Shown piece after piece: positions 26,117 through 35,144 of a stretch of DNA of 44,245 nucleotides. Each line of letters begins with the position of its first letter. Position 1 is the stretch's first letter. Origin of the DNA: an uncultured Alphaproteobacteria bacterium. Its GTDB lineage: Bacteria; Pseudomonadota; Alphaproteobacteria; Sneathiellales; Sneathiellaceae. Position numbers and translations under genes: made by a program. The stretch spans positions 1 to 44,245 of the forward strand of contig CAJXWA010000009.1 in assembly GCA_913062525.1 (NCBI GenBank). Reading direction: 5' to 3'. The notes under the pieces are model-generated. The model did no database searches. It saw nothing but the letters and a program-made list of their open reading frames with translations, and was not told where the DNA came from.

Positions 26117-26977
26117 TTATTTAGGTGCTGCACTCCCGCGGTCGCTGGCAAATGAATATTGAAAAGCACGCATGAAGGGTTCCGCAGTTTTTTCAACAGT
26201 TAAAATTTCCTCGATGCTCAAGGCATCTTTGTACTTACCAATTGAGCTGCTGCTAAGTGCTTTTCCTCGAATATCCGTATCGAACGCTGTGTTACGGGAT
26301 CGAGGTCGGGCATATTTCCAGTCAGCGGTTGGATCGTATTTCGTCAAATCCAAACCAGTGAACTCCATGAGCGCTGGAAATAAGGCCCTAGGATCGGTGG
26401 CGAAGGTTTCATATTTCAAATAAATCATCCGCCGTGGGTTCTTATTGGGGATACGGTTCAGCCCTCTGTAAAAACTCAGGAACAAATTTGTGAGCTTTTC
26501 CATGTCTCTTTCAGCAAGCCTCATGTTGCTTGTCCTGCCCAATTGTTTCTGTCGCTCTGCAACCGCAAGCATGGAGGCAATAGCATCTTTAGGATCCCGC
26601 ACAGTTGTAACAAAGCGGGCTGAAGGGATAAGTTTAGCCAACAAAGGGAAGTACGGTGTCATTTCGGGATGTTTAAGGACGAGATGTTTGGGGGTCCCAT
26701 GTTGTTTGTGCGTGCGCCTTAGAAAATCAATAACCAAAGATTTGGTGTAATCTTCGAAATCGTTCCCATCTTCAAAAAAGTCAGATAAAGATCTTTCTGG
26801 CTGGTTGCTCCAAGTGCGGTATAGGGAGAGCTGGGCCGTCAGGTATTGGCACTCAACCATCATATCATTTGCTGTCGGTGATGTGCTGAGTATGTTTTGT
26901 AGTAAACTGGTTCCCGTCCGCATGGCGCCACCGACGATTATGGGTGTGAAACCCAAGGTGCTTTCTCTGTTTGACAT
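26117..26977 (-). CDS. Sulfotransferase-family protein (second)
   Basis: A 286-residue sulfotransferase of the bacterial Sulfotransfer_1/3 type. The PAPS 5'-phosphosulfate loop is GGAMRTGTSLLQNIL (about 16-30). The 3'-phosphate site is VTTVRDPKDAIASML (about 124-138), with Arg and Ser in the expected positions. It also has LKHPEM and IYLKYETFATDP, which recur in this family. The acceptor is unknown. GGGGGA directly before the ATG at 26977 supports the start. It is convergent with the PAS kinase (21-base gap) and shows no clear similarity to the sulfotransferase at 12417 beyond the fold motifs. No PAPS-synthesis genes are nearby. Confidence 0.85.
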   Translation of the reverse strand: MSNRESTLGFTPIIVGGAMRTGTSLLQNILSTSPTANDMMVECQYLTAQLSLYRTWSNQPERSLSDFFEDGNDFEDYTKSLVIDFLRRTHKQHGTPKHLVLKHPEMTPYFPLLAKLIPSARFVTTVRDPKDAIASMLAVAERQKQLGRTSNMRLAERDMEKLTNLFLSFYRGLNRIPNKNPRRMIYLKYETFATDPRALFPALMEFTGLDLTKYDPTADWKYARPRSRNTAFDTDIRGKALSSSSIGKYKDALSIEEILTVEKTAEPFMRAFQYSFASDRGSAAPK

Positions 26978-27133
26978 AATTCCCCCGTTACATGCCGTTT
27001 TTCTTGTTGCTCAAATGGCATATAAAACGATTCTCACGAAAGAGTAAATCCTCAATCAGGAAACTGTAATTTGGACGCCCAAATAGCTGAAAAATAGGCA
27101 TAAATGTGGTTTTTTCTTTGACTTTGTTTTTCC

Positions 27134-27173
27134 TTTCGTATTTGTTCATTTTAATTTCGGTATTATTCGTTTT
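27134..27173 (+). promoter_or_regulatory. Candidate GlpR operator, two tandem copies before glpD
   Basis: Two copies of the pattern TTTCR-N6-TTCRTTTT, at 27134-27152 and 27155-27173, are offset by 21 bases, about two helical turns. They lie 33-72 bases upstream of the glpD ATG. The same pattern is found before glpK, and imperfectly before ugpB. Confidence 0.55.
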
Positions 27174-27205
27174 GAATTACCATTGTAGATTTGGGTGTGA
27201 CACTG

Positions 27206-28711
27206 ATGTCAGCTAACTTCGATATTTTCATTATTGGCGGCGGCATTAATGGTTGCGGTATTGCACGTGATGCGGCCGGACGAGGATATTCTGTCGCGCT
27301 GTGTGAGATGAATGATTTCGCAAGCGGAACTTCATCGAAAGCGACAAAACTCGTTCATGGTGGACTGCGTTATCTGGAACACTACGAGTTTCGACTAGTT
27401 CGGGAAGCGCTCAGCGAACGTGAGATTTTATGGGCCATGGCTCCTCATATTATTTGGCCGTTGCGCTTTGTCCTACCCCATCACAAAGGACTTCGCCCCG
27501 CTTGGTTCCTTCGTTTAGGGCTATTTTTCTACGACTATATCGGTGGCCGTAAGAAATTGCCGGCAACGAAGACCCTTGATCTTGGTTCCGCGGATGCGGG
27601 GAAGCCCTTAAAACCGTTATTTGAAAAGGGATTTGAATATTCCGATTGTTGGGTCAACGATGCCCGCCTTGTTGTCCTAAATGCGCAAGATGCCGCTCAA
27701 AAAGGGGCCCAAATAGAAACCCGGGTGGCCTGCGTTAAAGCGGAACGGATAAATGGGATCTGGCAAATCACAACGAAAGATAAAAAAAACGGTGTAGAAA
27801 CGGTTCAAACCGCAAAAATTTTAATTAATGCCTCCGGTCCTTGGGTCGATACAGTGCTAAACGGTCCTGTGGGAGAAGTCTCCGCTCATAATGTTCGTCT
27901 TGTGCAAGGTAGCCATATTATTGTGCCGAAGATTTTTGATCATGACCGAAGTTACATTTTCCAAAATGCCGATGAGAGAATTATCTTTGCAATCCCCTAC
28001 GAGCAAGATTTTACGTTAATTGGCACCACAGATCAGGATTTTAAGGGCAAGATTGACGATTTTGAAATATCGCCTGAAGAAGTCTCCTATTTATGTGATG
28101 CTGCCAGTGAGTATTTCACAAACGAAGTCAAAGTAGATGATGTGGTTTGGAGTTATTCCGGCGTTCGGCCCCTATATGATGATGGGGCGAGTAAAGCGCA
28201 GGAAGCAACACGCGACTACGTTCTTCGGCAAGATGGGGCTGCAAAGGAAGCCCCTCTTCTGAATGTGTTCGGTGGGAAAATCACGACCTATCGGCGCCTA
28301 GCCGAAGCAATGATGGAAAAAGTTGAGGCAGCGCTCGGTGCAAAAGGTCCGCGCTGGACAGAAGTCTCGACACTGCCGGGTGGTGATTTCAGCATGGATG
28401 GGTTCGCGGATCTCGTTGCAGAATACCAGAAGGCTTATCCATTTCTAGAGCCCAGAACCACGGAGCGATTTGCCCGCTCTTACGGAACTAAGGTTGTTGA
28501 AATGTTGGGCGGAATTACATCGAATGCTGATATGGGCGAGTGCTTTGGAGCGGATCTTACGAGGCTGGAAGTTCGCTATTTAATGGAGACGGAATGGGCT
28601 TGTACTGCGGAAGATGTGGTTTGGCGGCGGAGCAAGCTTGGCCTTCGTATGAGCTCAGAAGAAATATCCGGCTTGGATAAGTGGATGGCAAGCCAGACAA
28701 ACGACAGTTAA
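27206..28711 (+). CDS. glpD: Aerobic glycerol-3-phosphate dehydrogenase
   Basis: A 501-residue FAD-dependent dehydrogenase that oxidises sn-glycerol 3-phosphate to dihydroxyacetone phosphate and passes electrons to quinone at the inner membrane face. The FAD-binding motif IIGGGINGCGIARDAAGRG is at about 9-27, followed by the GlpD signature TSSKATKLVHGGLRYLE. Further family motifs are NASGPWVD, GTTDQDF and VFGGKITTYRRLAE. The frame is open from a TTG at 27191, but ATG 27206 places the FAD fold at the usual distance from the N-terminus. Tandem candidate GlpR sites lie just upstream. It acts with the Ugp importer and GlpK encoded further along. Confidence 0.96.
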   Translation: MSANFDIFIIGGGINGCGIARDAAGRGYSVALCEMNDFASGTSSKATKLVHGGLRYLEHYEFRLVREALSEREILWAMAPHIIWPLRFVLPHHKGLRPAWFLRLGLFFYDYIGGRKKLPATKTLDLGSADAGKPLKPLFEKGFEYSDCWVNDARLVVLNAQDAAQKGAQIETRVACVKAERINGIWQITTKDKKNGVETVQTAKILINASGPWVDTVLNGPVGEVSAHNVRLVQGSHIIVPKIFDHDRSYIFQNADERIIFAIPYEQDFTLIGTTDQDFKGKIDDFEISPEEVSYLCDAASEYFTNEVKVDDVVWSYSGVRPLYDDGASKAQEATRDYVLRQDGAAKEAPLLNVFGGKITTYRRLAEAMMEKVEAALGAKGPRWTEVSTLPGGDFSMDGFADLVAEYQKAYPFLEPRTTERFARSYGTKVVEMLGGITSNADMGECFGADLTRLEVRYLMETEWACTAEDVVWRRSKLGLRMSSEEISGLDKWMASQTNDS

Positions 28712-28803
28712 ACCGGATTAGGGATTATTTGCGGGTTTGTTTCTTGATTGAAACCTGCTAGAGCAAGCCATGTGCAATGTAAATCCATGCAGGTGAGCTT
28801 AAA

Positions 28804-29238
28804 ATGTCCGAAGTCGTGCAATCAGCTGAAGAAACCATACAAGATTTTAAGGACGCTTTTCTGTTTCTGGAAGAATGGACGGAAAAGTATGGCTATCTCA
28901 TCGATTTAGGCCGAAAATTGCCGGATTTTCCAGAAGAATTGAAAATCGATGACAATTTGATGCAGGGATGCCAGTCACGTGTGTGGCTTCTGTCTTATAT
29001 GGAAAATGACAAATTACGTTTCAAAGCCGCAAGTGATGCAATAATTGTTAGTGGATTAATTGCACTGATTTTGGCGGTTTTTGATAATCGTACACCTAAA
29101 GAAATAATCGCTGTTGATACAGGGTTTCTTGATGACCTGGGACTTAGCAGCCATTTGTCACCTTCAAGAAGCAACGGCCTTCATTCTCTTGTGCAGCATG
29201 TGCTTGTTGCAGCAAAGTATCAAATCTCACAAAACTAA
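28804..29238 (+). CDS. sufE: SufE-family sulfur acceptor protein
   Basis: A 144-residue SufE protein. SufE takes persulfide sulfur from the cysteine desulfurase SufS and passes it to the SufBCD iron-sulfur assembly scaffold. The active cysteine is Cys56 in MQGCQSRVW, the family motif, and the C-terminal region (GLSSHLSPSRSNGL) is also typical. AGGTGAG six bases upstream supports the start. No other suf gene is in the window, so it is a stand-alone sufE. It lies 92 bases after glpD, with a weak hairpin between, so co-transcription is uncertain. Confidence 0.94.
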   Translation: MSEVVQSAEETIQDFKDAFLFLEEWTEKYGYLIDLGRKLPDFPEELKIDDNLMQGCQSRVWLLSYMENDKLRFKAASDAIIVSGLIALILAVFDNRTPKEIIAVDTGFLDDLGLSSHLSPSRSNGLHSLVQHVLVAAKYQISQN

Positions 29239-29332
29239 ACGACCCGATCACGCTTGTGGATCTTTCCTATTGTAAGTGGCCAGTGTAGCATGAGGCAAAA
29301 TAACTAAGAAGCATTGCCGCTCCTGGAGGAAC

Positions 29333-32300
29333 ATGTCTATCCAACGTCTGCTGATTGCCAATCGCGGAGAGATCGCTATTCGCGTCTCTCGTGCCGCTCG
29401 TAACCTTAATATTACCTGTATTTCTATTTTCCCAGAAGATGATGAGGCAGCTTTGCATGCGCGTATTATGGATGCTTCAGAAATACTGCCGGGGACAGGC
29501 CCTGCCGCTTACTTGGATGTAGAAGCTGTTATTGCCGCCGCAAAAAATTGTAATGCGGACGCTATTCACCCTGGGTACGGATTTTTAAGTGAAAACGTTG
29601 AATTCGCAAGACGGTGTTTAGAAGAGGGAATTACTTTTGTTGGGCCTGATTGCAATGCTCTGCAAGTCCTCGCTGATAAAAGTGCTGCGCGGGCGTTAGC
29701 TATGGATATGGGCGTTCCTGTTTTGGCAGGACGAAATGAAGAAACATCGCTTGATGCCGCAAGAGAGTTTTTTGCAGATCTGGAACCTGATAGTCAGATG
29801 TTCATTAAGGCGATCGCTGGCGGCGGCGGGCGCGGAATGAGGTTGGTCACAGGTAAAGACGAGCTGGAGGATGCTTATAAAAGTGCGGCGAATGAAGCTA
29901 TGGCCGCATTTGGTGATGGGCGTGTTTATGTAGAACGGTTTATGCCAGATGCTCGGCACATTGAAGTTCAAATAGTTGGGGATGGGCAGTCGGTCTTGCA
30001 CATGTTTGAGCGTGATTGTTCGTTGCAACGCCGGAACCAAAAGGTATTGGAAATCGCACCGGCTTTTGGTTTAGATCCAAAGCTGCGGGAGGCTTTATTC
30101 AATTCTGCGCTGAAAATGGCCCGCCATGTATCATATCAGGGACTTGGTACTTTCGAGTTTCTGGTATCTGCCATTGATGACAGCTTTGCCTTTATGGAAG
30201 CTAACCCACGCATACAGGTGGAACATACAATCACTGAGGAAATTTTGGGCGTCGATTTAGTGGAAACCCAGCTTCGAATTGCGAGCGGGGAGAGCCTTTC
30301 TGAAATTGGACTGCAGCAATCGGATTTATCACCGCTCGGGTTTGCAGTTCAAGCGCGTGTGAATGCAGAGAATTTTGACGATCAAGGTAATGTTCGCCCA
30401 TCAGGTGGACGTATAACTGGTCATGAAGTGCCCCAAGGTCGAGGTGTCAGAATTGATGGTGCTGCACACCTTGGATGGACAGCTAACCCACGGTACGACT
30501 CGCTTTTATCGAAAGTCATCATTAGCGATCCAAAAGCAACCTATGTTGATATCTTGCGGCGCACGGATCAGGCATTAGCCGATTATGGAATTGAGGGTGT
30601 TGAAACGAGTATTTCCTTTTTGAGATCTCTGCTCTCAAATGAAAACGTTAGAAATGGTAAAGTAACAACCCGCTTTATTGATGATAATCTGACCTCAATA
30701 CTCTCATCAAGGCTTAAAAATAGGGATTGTTTGTTTGGGATGCAGCCCCAAGATCAAGGGCAGAAAAACCCAGAAACGCCAGCCGGAGCAGAGGCCATCT
30801 CATCCACCATAATGGGAACTGTCGTAGAGCTTTTAGTGGGCACTGGAGATCTCGTATCTAAGGGGCAAGTTGTTGCTGTTCTTGAGGCCATGAAAATGGA
30901 GCATCAAATCACAGCAGGGTTTAGCGGAACTGTGAGGGAGGTTCTGCCGAGTGTTGGGGAAACTGTCGCTGAAAACTCGGCTCTGTTTTATCTTCATCCA
31001 GGAGAAGTAGGCTCATCGGAAATGACTGATGACGGGCCTGTTGATCTAGATGAAATTAGACCAGATCTGGAAGCGCTTCTCAAAAAGAAAAATGCAATTT
31101 TGGACGAGGCGAGACCCGAAGCTGTTGCAAAGCGCCGCAAGCTTGGTAAATCCACAATTCGGGAAAATGTTGAGAGATTAGTTGATGTGGGCAGTTTTTC
31201 TGAATACGGCGGATTGAACATTGCCGCCCAGCGATCGCGGCATGATGTTGAAACGCTGGAACGGATAAGTCCAGCGGATGGAATGGTGGCAGGTACGGCA
31301 AGTGTCAATGGTGACTTGTTTGACGATGATGTGGCGGCATGTGTCATCTTAGGCTACGACTATATGGTTTTTGCAGGCACTCAAGGTGTTATGAATCATA
31401 AAAAAACCGATAGGTTATTGCATCTCGCCGAAGCTCGCCAGCTCCCGATTATCTTTTACGGTGAAGGTGGCGGCGGGCGGCCTGGTGATGTGGACATTAA
31501 TGCGGCTTCCACTTTGGATATACCTACGTTTCAAACATATGCGCGCTTATCTGGCCTGGTACCGCGCATCGGTATTGCTTCTGGACGATGCTTTGCTGGG
31601 AACGCGGCACTTATGGGCGTTAGTGATATTATAATTGCCACAAAAGACACGTCCATCGGTATGGGTGGCCCTGCAATGATCGAAGGTGGCGGGCTTGGTG
31701 TTTATACACCAGACGAGGTTGGTCCAGTTTCAATGCAAGCCCCTAACGGGGTGATCGACATTGTTGTTAATGATGAAAATGAAGCAACGGATACAGCTAA
31801 AAATCTGCTTTCCTATTTCCAAGGAGCTCAAAAAGACTGGGCGCAATCGGATCAGCGGGAACTTCGGCGGGTAATTCCTGAAAATCGGTTGCGGGTCTAT
31901 GATATTCGAACTGTGATCGATCTGTTGGCCGATATTGGTAGTGTGCAGGAGATCCGCCCCGAATTTGCTCCGGGAATGATTACTGCATTTTTGCGAATTG
32001 AAGGCAACCCCATGGGGTTGATTGCGAATAACCCCATGCATTTGGGGGGCGCGATTGACGCTGATGCTTCTGAAAAGGCGGCGCGGCACATTCAGTTATG
32101 TGACGCATTTGATATCCCCTTACTAACCCTTTGCGACACACCGGGTTTCATGGTGGGGCCGGAGGCTGAAAAAACAGCATTGGTTCGCAAGACCGCCCGC
32201 CTGTTCGCTGCCTTTGGCAGTATTACTGTTCCTGTGTTTACAGTGATTTTACGAAAAGGATATGGCCTCGGTGCACAGGCAATGGGCGGTGGGTCCATGC

Positions 32301-32611
32301 ATGCACCGTTCCTATGTTTGTCTTGGCCAACGGGTGAAATGGGACCAATGGGATTGGAGGGGGCCGTTCGTCTGGGCTACAAAAAAGAGCTGGCGGCAAT
32401 TGAGGATGAAACAGAACGCGACGCCACGTTTAATCAGCTGGTTGATGAATCCTATGTGCGCGGCAAAGCCGTCAATGCCGCGGCCTACATGGAAATAGAT
32501 GATGTCATTGATCCTGCTGATACACGTACGAGACTTGCTCAAGGCTTGAAAGCCGTTCTTAAGCCTGTTCGCAGAGCCGGTAAAAAACGCACATTTGTTG
32601 ACACTTGGTAA
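29333..32611 (+). CDS. Single-chain acyl-CoA carboxylase (BC-BCCP-CT fusion)
   Basis: A 1092-residue biotin-dependent carboxylase carrying all activities in one chain. The biotin carboxylase is at about 1-455, with RLLIANRGEIA, the ATP loop IAGGGGRGM (161-169) and EANPRIQVEHT. A biotinyl domain (about 488-560) has Lys521 in EAMKME. A full carboxyltransferase is at about 580-1080, with acyl-CoA-binding GYDYMVFAGTQG, GRCFAGNAA and LCDTPGFMVG. This order and size match the single-chain long-chain acyl-CoA carboxylases described from actinobacteria and some proteobacteria. Acetyl-, propionyl- or long-chain acyl-CoA substrates cannot be distinguished from sequence alone. TGGAGGA just before the ATG is a strong ribosome-binding site. 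Confidence 0.93.
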   Translation: MSIQRLLIANRGEIAIRVSRAARNLNITCISIFPEDDEAALHARIMDASEILPGTGPAAYLDVEAVIAAAKNCNADAIHPGYGFLSENVEFARRCLEEGITFVGPDCNALQVLADKSAARALAMDMGVPVLAGRNEETSLDAAREFFADLEPDSQMFIKAIAGGGGRGMRLVTGKDELEDAYKSAANEAMAAFGDGRVYVERFMPDARHIEVQIVGDGQSVLHMFERDCSLQRRNQKVLEIAPAFGLDPKLREALFNSALKMARHVSYQGLGTFEFLVSAIDDSFAFMEANPRIQVEHTITEEILGVDLVETQLRIASGESLSEIGLQQSDLSPLGFAVQARVNAENFDDQGNVRPSGGRITGHEVPQGRGVRIDGAAHLGWTANPRYDSLLSKVIISDPKATYVDILRRTDQALADYGIEGVETSISFLRSLLSNENVRNGKVTTRFIDDNLTSILSSRLKNRDCLFGMQPQDQGQKNPETPAGAEAISSTIMGTVVELLVGTGDLVSKGQVVAVLEAMKMEHQITAGFSGTVREVLPSVGETVAENSALFYLHPGEVGSSEMTDDGPVDLDEIRPDLEALLKKKNAILDEARPEAVAKRRKLGKSTIRENVERLVDVGSFSEYGGLNIAAQRSRHDVETLERISPADGMVAGTASVNGDLFDDDVAACVILGYDYMVFAGTQGVMNHKKTDRLLHLAEARQLPIIFYGEGGGGRPGDVDINAASTLDIPTFQTYARLSGLVPRIGIASGRCFAGNAALMGVSDIIIATKDTSIGMGGPAMIEGGGLGVYTPDEVGPVSMQAPNGVIDIVVNDENEATDTAKNLLSYFQGAQKDWAQSDQRELRRVIPENRLRVYDIRTVIDLLADIGSVQEIRPEFAPGMITAFLRIEGNPMGLIANNPMHLGGAIDADASEKAARHIQLCDAFDIPLLTLCDTPGFMVGPEAEKTALVRKTARLFAAFGSITVPVFTVILRKGYGLGAQAMGGGSMHAPFLCLSWPTGEMGPMGLEGAVRLGYKKELAAIEDETERDATFNQLVDESYVRGKAVNAAAYMEIDDVIDPADTRTRLAQGLKAVLKPVRRAGKKRTFVDTW

Positions 32612-32629
32612 GCGGGCGACAAAACAGGA

Positions 32630-33520
32630 TTATAAAATAAACGGCGACATTCTATTTTTGAAATGCTTCACGAAGTCTTGTAAAAGCAATGATCTTGGAT
32701 TGAATTTTGGAAATAGAATGCTGAGTTTGAAAGGCAGTGACGGCTCGAACGGTCGCGAAATTAAACCGTGACCCGCATATTCTGCAGCATCAATTGAACT
32801 CACCACCGCGGCACCGACATCTTGCCTTGCAAGCAGGCAGGCAGTTGCGAATTGGCTCACCTCAACTTTTGTGTTTAGGCTTGCGCCGGCACGATCAAAT
32901 GTTGCCTTTAGCTGATGATGGAATTTGTTTTCTTTGTCTTGAATGATCATCGGCATTTGATGGAGGTCTTCTACCCTGATCATTTTTTGAGAAGCCAGGG
33001 GATGTTGCGGAGACATGACACAGACAGTGCGAACGTTGATAACCTCATGATTTATGGCCGTGTGGCCTTCAAATTCATCAGCAATACCGATGTCATATTG
33101 CTGGGCCGCAATCCATTCCTTAATTCTGATAGCCGATCTCGTTTGGATGGCGATTGTGACGTCAGTTCGGTCTTTGAGAAATTCAGCAATTGTAACTGGC
33201 ATGAACGATGTAGCGAAGCCTGAAAGGCAGGCAATCCGTATATGACCAGCTTTTTGATTTCGAATATCTTCGGATAGACGCGAAATATGTTCGAGGTTCG
33301 ATACCGCTCTCTCTACTTCATCCAATAAGAAGCGTGCTTCGTATGTTGGGGATAGCCGTCCGCGTTTCCGATCAAACAATGACATACCCATGGATTGCTC
33401 AAAGCTAGCAATTAAGCGACTAACAGCGGGTTGTGATATGCCGAGCATGTTTGCTGCTGCCGTAACGCCACCCGTGGACATTACCGCTCTGAAAGCTTCG
33501 AGTTGTCGTAAACGAATCAT
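32630..33520 (-). CDS. LysR-family transcriptional regulator
   Basis: A 296-residue LysR regulator with N-terminal winged helix-turn-helix (RQLEAFRAVMSTGGVTAAA and ISQPAVSRLIASFE, about residues 4-38) and a C-terminal effector-binding domain. The longer frame from ATG 33550 is rejected because ATG 33520 has AAGGA eight bases upstream and places the HTH at the usual distance. It converges on the carboxylase gene and is divergent from ugpB. A 15-bp palindrome 31 bases before its start is a likely binding site. The ligand and regulon are unknown; the ugp operon is the nearest candidate target. Confidence 0.92.
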   Translation of the reverse strand: MIRLRQLEAFRAVMSTGGVTAAANMLGISQPAVSRLIASFEQSMGMSLFDRKRGRLSPTYEARFLLDEVERAVSNLEHISRLSEDIRNQKAGHIRIACLSGFATSFMPVTIAEFLKDRTDVTIAIQTRSAIRIKEWIAAQQYDIGIADEFEGHTAINHEVINVRTVCVMSPQHPLASQKMIRVEDLHQMPMIIQDKENKFHHQLKATFDRAGASLNTKVEVSQFATACLLARQDVGAAVVSSIDAAEYAGHGLISRPFEPSLPFKLSILFPKFNPRSLLLQDFVKHFKNRMSPFIL

Positions 33521-33550
33521 GACTGATTTCCTTCTGAATATCCTCACCAT

Positions 33551-33565
33551 ATAACATTATGTTAT
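33551..33565. promoter_or_regulatory. LysR-type box, perfect 15-bp palindrome
   Basis: ATAACATTATGTTAT, perfect 7-bp arms around a central T, fits the T-N11-A form of LysR regulator sites. It lies between the start codons of the lysR gene and ugpB, 31 bases from the former. Confidence 0.55.
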
Positions 33566-33588
33566 GAAATCATTCTTCTATATTATCA

Positions 33589-33607
33589 AAACCGAAAAAA
33601 AATGAAG
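33589..33607 (-). promoter_or_regulatory. Imperfect candidate GlpR operator before ugpB
   Basis: On the minus strand this reads CTTCA-N6-TTCGGTTT, two mismatches to the TTTCR-N6-TTCRTTTT pattern found before glpD and glpK. It is about 150 bases upstream of ugpB, in a low-complexity A-run, so chance similarity is possible. Confidence 0.3.
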
Positions 33608-33759
33608 ATGAAACGGCAGGAACAGGTGTTTGTCATCAAAACGTCATTGAAGAGGCTTTAAATCCTATTATTGTAATCACGGGAGAATGATGCCCCCGTT
33701 ATAATAAATGATTTTGGAGCCAGAATTGGCTTAATGGCATCAAACGATAGGGAAGAACA

Positions 33760-35073
33760 ATGTCTATTCTGAAAAGAATTGTTGCGCCTGCAACACTTGC
33801 AGTATTGGTTGGTAGTACATCAATCGTATCTGCGGCAACTGAAATCAATTGGTGGCACGCTATGGGCGGCACCAACGGCGAACGTGTCAATAAAATCGCG
33901 GACGATTTCAATAAATCTCAATCCGACTATAAAGTAGTTCCAACATTTAAGGGCAACTACACTGAAACAATGACGTCTGCAATCGCAGCATTCCGCGCGA
34001 AAAAACAGCCGCATATTGTTCAGGTTTTTGAAGTTGGTACTGCAACGATGATGGCTGCTAAAGGCGCCGTTTATCCTGTTGAGCAATTGATGAAAGATGC
34101 TGGCGAAAGATTTGATACCAATGACTTCTTGCCTGCCGTAATCAGCTATTACCAAACACCTAAGGGTGAATTGCTGTCTATGCCCTTTAACAGCTCAACT
34201 CCTGTTCTATGGTATAACAAAGACGCATTCAAAAAAGCCGGTATCGCGAAAGTACCCGCAACTTGGGGCGAAATGAAAGATGCCTCTGACAAGTTGCGCG
34301 GCGCTGGATACAAGTGTGGTTTCTCTTTTGGTTATCAATCATGGGTCATGGCTGAAAACTTCAGTGCATGGCACAACATTCCAATGGGAACCGAAGAAAA
34401 CGGCTTCGCAGGTTTGAACACAAAGTTCTCATTTGATAACGCGGCTGTGAAAAAACATTGGAACAATCTCGCTAATTGGACAAAAGACGGCACATTCAAA
34501 TACGGCGGCCGGCGCGGTGACAGTCTACCATTGTTCATCAGCCAAGAATGCGGCATGTGGATGAACTCATCCGCTTATTACGGATCAATCAAAAGCCAAG
34601 CCAAGTTTGAATTTGGTCAGTCCATGTTGCCATACTATAAAGATGTTGTTGCTAAGCCACAAAATTCAATCATTGGCGGCGCAACTCTTTGGGTTCTCAA
34701 AGGCCAGAAAAGTGATGATTACAAAGGTGTCGCAAAATTCATGACACATTTGTCTTCTCCTGAAGTCCAAGCTTGGTGGCATCAAGGAACAGGTTATGTT
34801 CCGATCACTAAAGCAGCTTACGAGCTTTCTAAAAGCCAAGGCTTCTATAAAACGAGCCCAGGTACAGATACTGCTATTAAACAGTTGAGCCTAAACACAC
34901 CAACACCATCTTCTCGTGGAATTCGTTTCGGTAACTTTGTGCAAATTCGCGATGTTATTAACGAAGAAATGGAAGCCATTTGGTCAGGTGAAAAAACTGC
35001 AGATGTTGGATTGGCAGATGCGGTGAAACGTGGTGATACGCTTCTTCGTAAGTTTGAAAAAGCCAACAATTAA
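33760..35073 (+). CDS. ugpB: UgpB, sn-glycerol-3-phosphate-binding protein
   Basis: A 437-residue periplasmic binding protein of the Ugp ABC importer for sn-glycerol 3-phosphate and glycerophosphodiesters. A signal peptide (about 1-25, ending SIVSAATE) is followed by the mature start INWWHAMGG. UgpB hallmarks include FNKSQSDYKVVPTFKGNY, PFNSSTPVLWYNKDAF, FMTHLSSPEVQAWWHQGTGYVPIT and TPSSRGIRFGNFVQIRD. AGGGAA precedes the start. First gene of ugpBAEC; a strong hairpin separates it from ugpA, as is common where the binding protein is made in excess. Confidence 0.96.
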   Translation: MSILKRIVAPATLAVLVGSTSIVSAATEINWWHAMGGTNGERVNKIADDFNKSQSDYKVVPTFKGNYTETMTSAIAAFRAKKQPHIVQVFEVGTATMMAAKGAVYPVEQLMKDAGERFDTNDFLPAVISYYQTPKGELLSMPFNSSTPVLWYNKDAFKKAGIAKVPATWGEMKDASDKLRGAGYKCGFSFGYQSWVMAENFSAWHNIPMGTEENGFAGLNTKFSFDNAAVKKHWNNLANWTKDGTFKYGGRRGDSLPLFISQECGMWMNSSAYYGSIKSQAKFEFGQSMLPYYKDVVAKPQNSIIGGATLWVLKGQKSDDYKGVAKFMTHLSSPEVQAWWHQGTGYVPITKAAYELSKSQGFYKTSPGTDTAIKQLSLNTPTPSSRGIRFGNFVQIRDVINEEMEAIWSGEKTADVGLADAVKRGDTLLRKFEKANN

Positions 35074-35088
35074 TCACTTCACATTGTT

Positions 35089-35117
35089 CCCGTCGCACAA
35101 ACTAATTGTGCGGCGGG
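35089..35117 (+). other. Intercistronic hairpin between ugpB and ugpA
   Basis: CCCGTCGCACAA (35089-35100) pairs with TTGTGCGGCGGG (35106-35117), 12 bp with one G-T wobble and a five-base loop, 15 bases after the ugpB stop. It is followed by A/T-rich sequence but no T-run. It probably stabilises the ugpB message or limits read-through into the permease genes. Confidence 0.65.
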
Positions 35118-35144
35118 ATATTTATTAGCAGGTTTCCTAAAATT

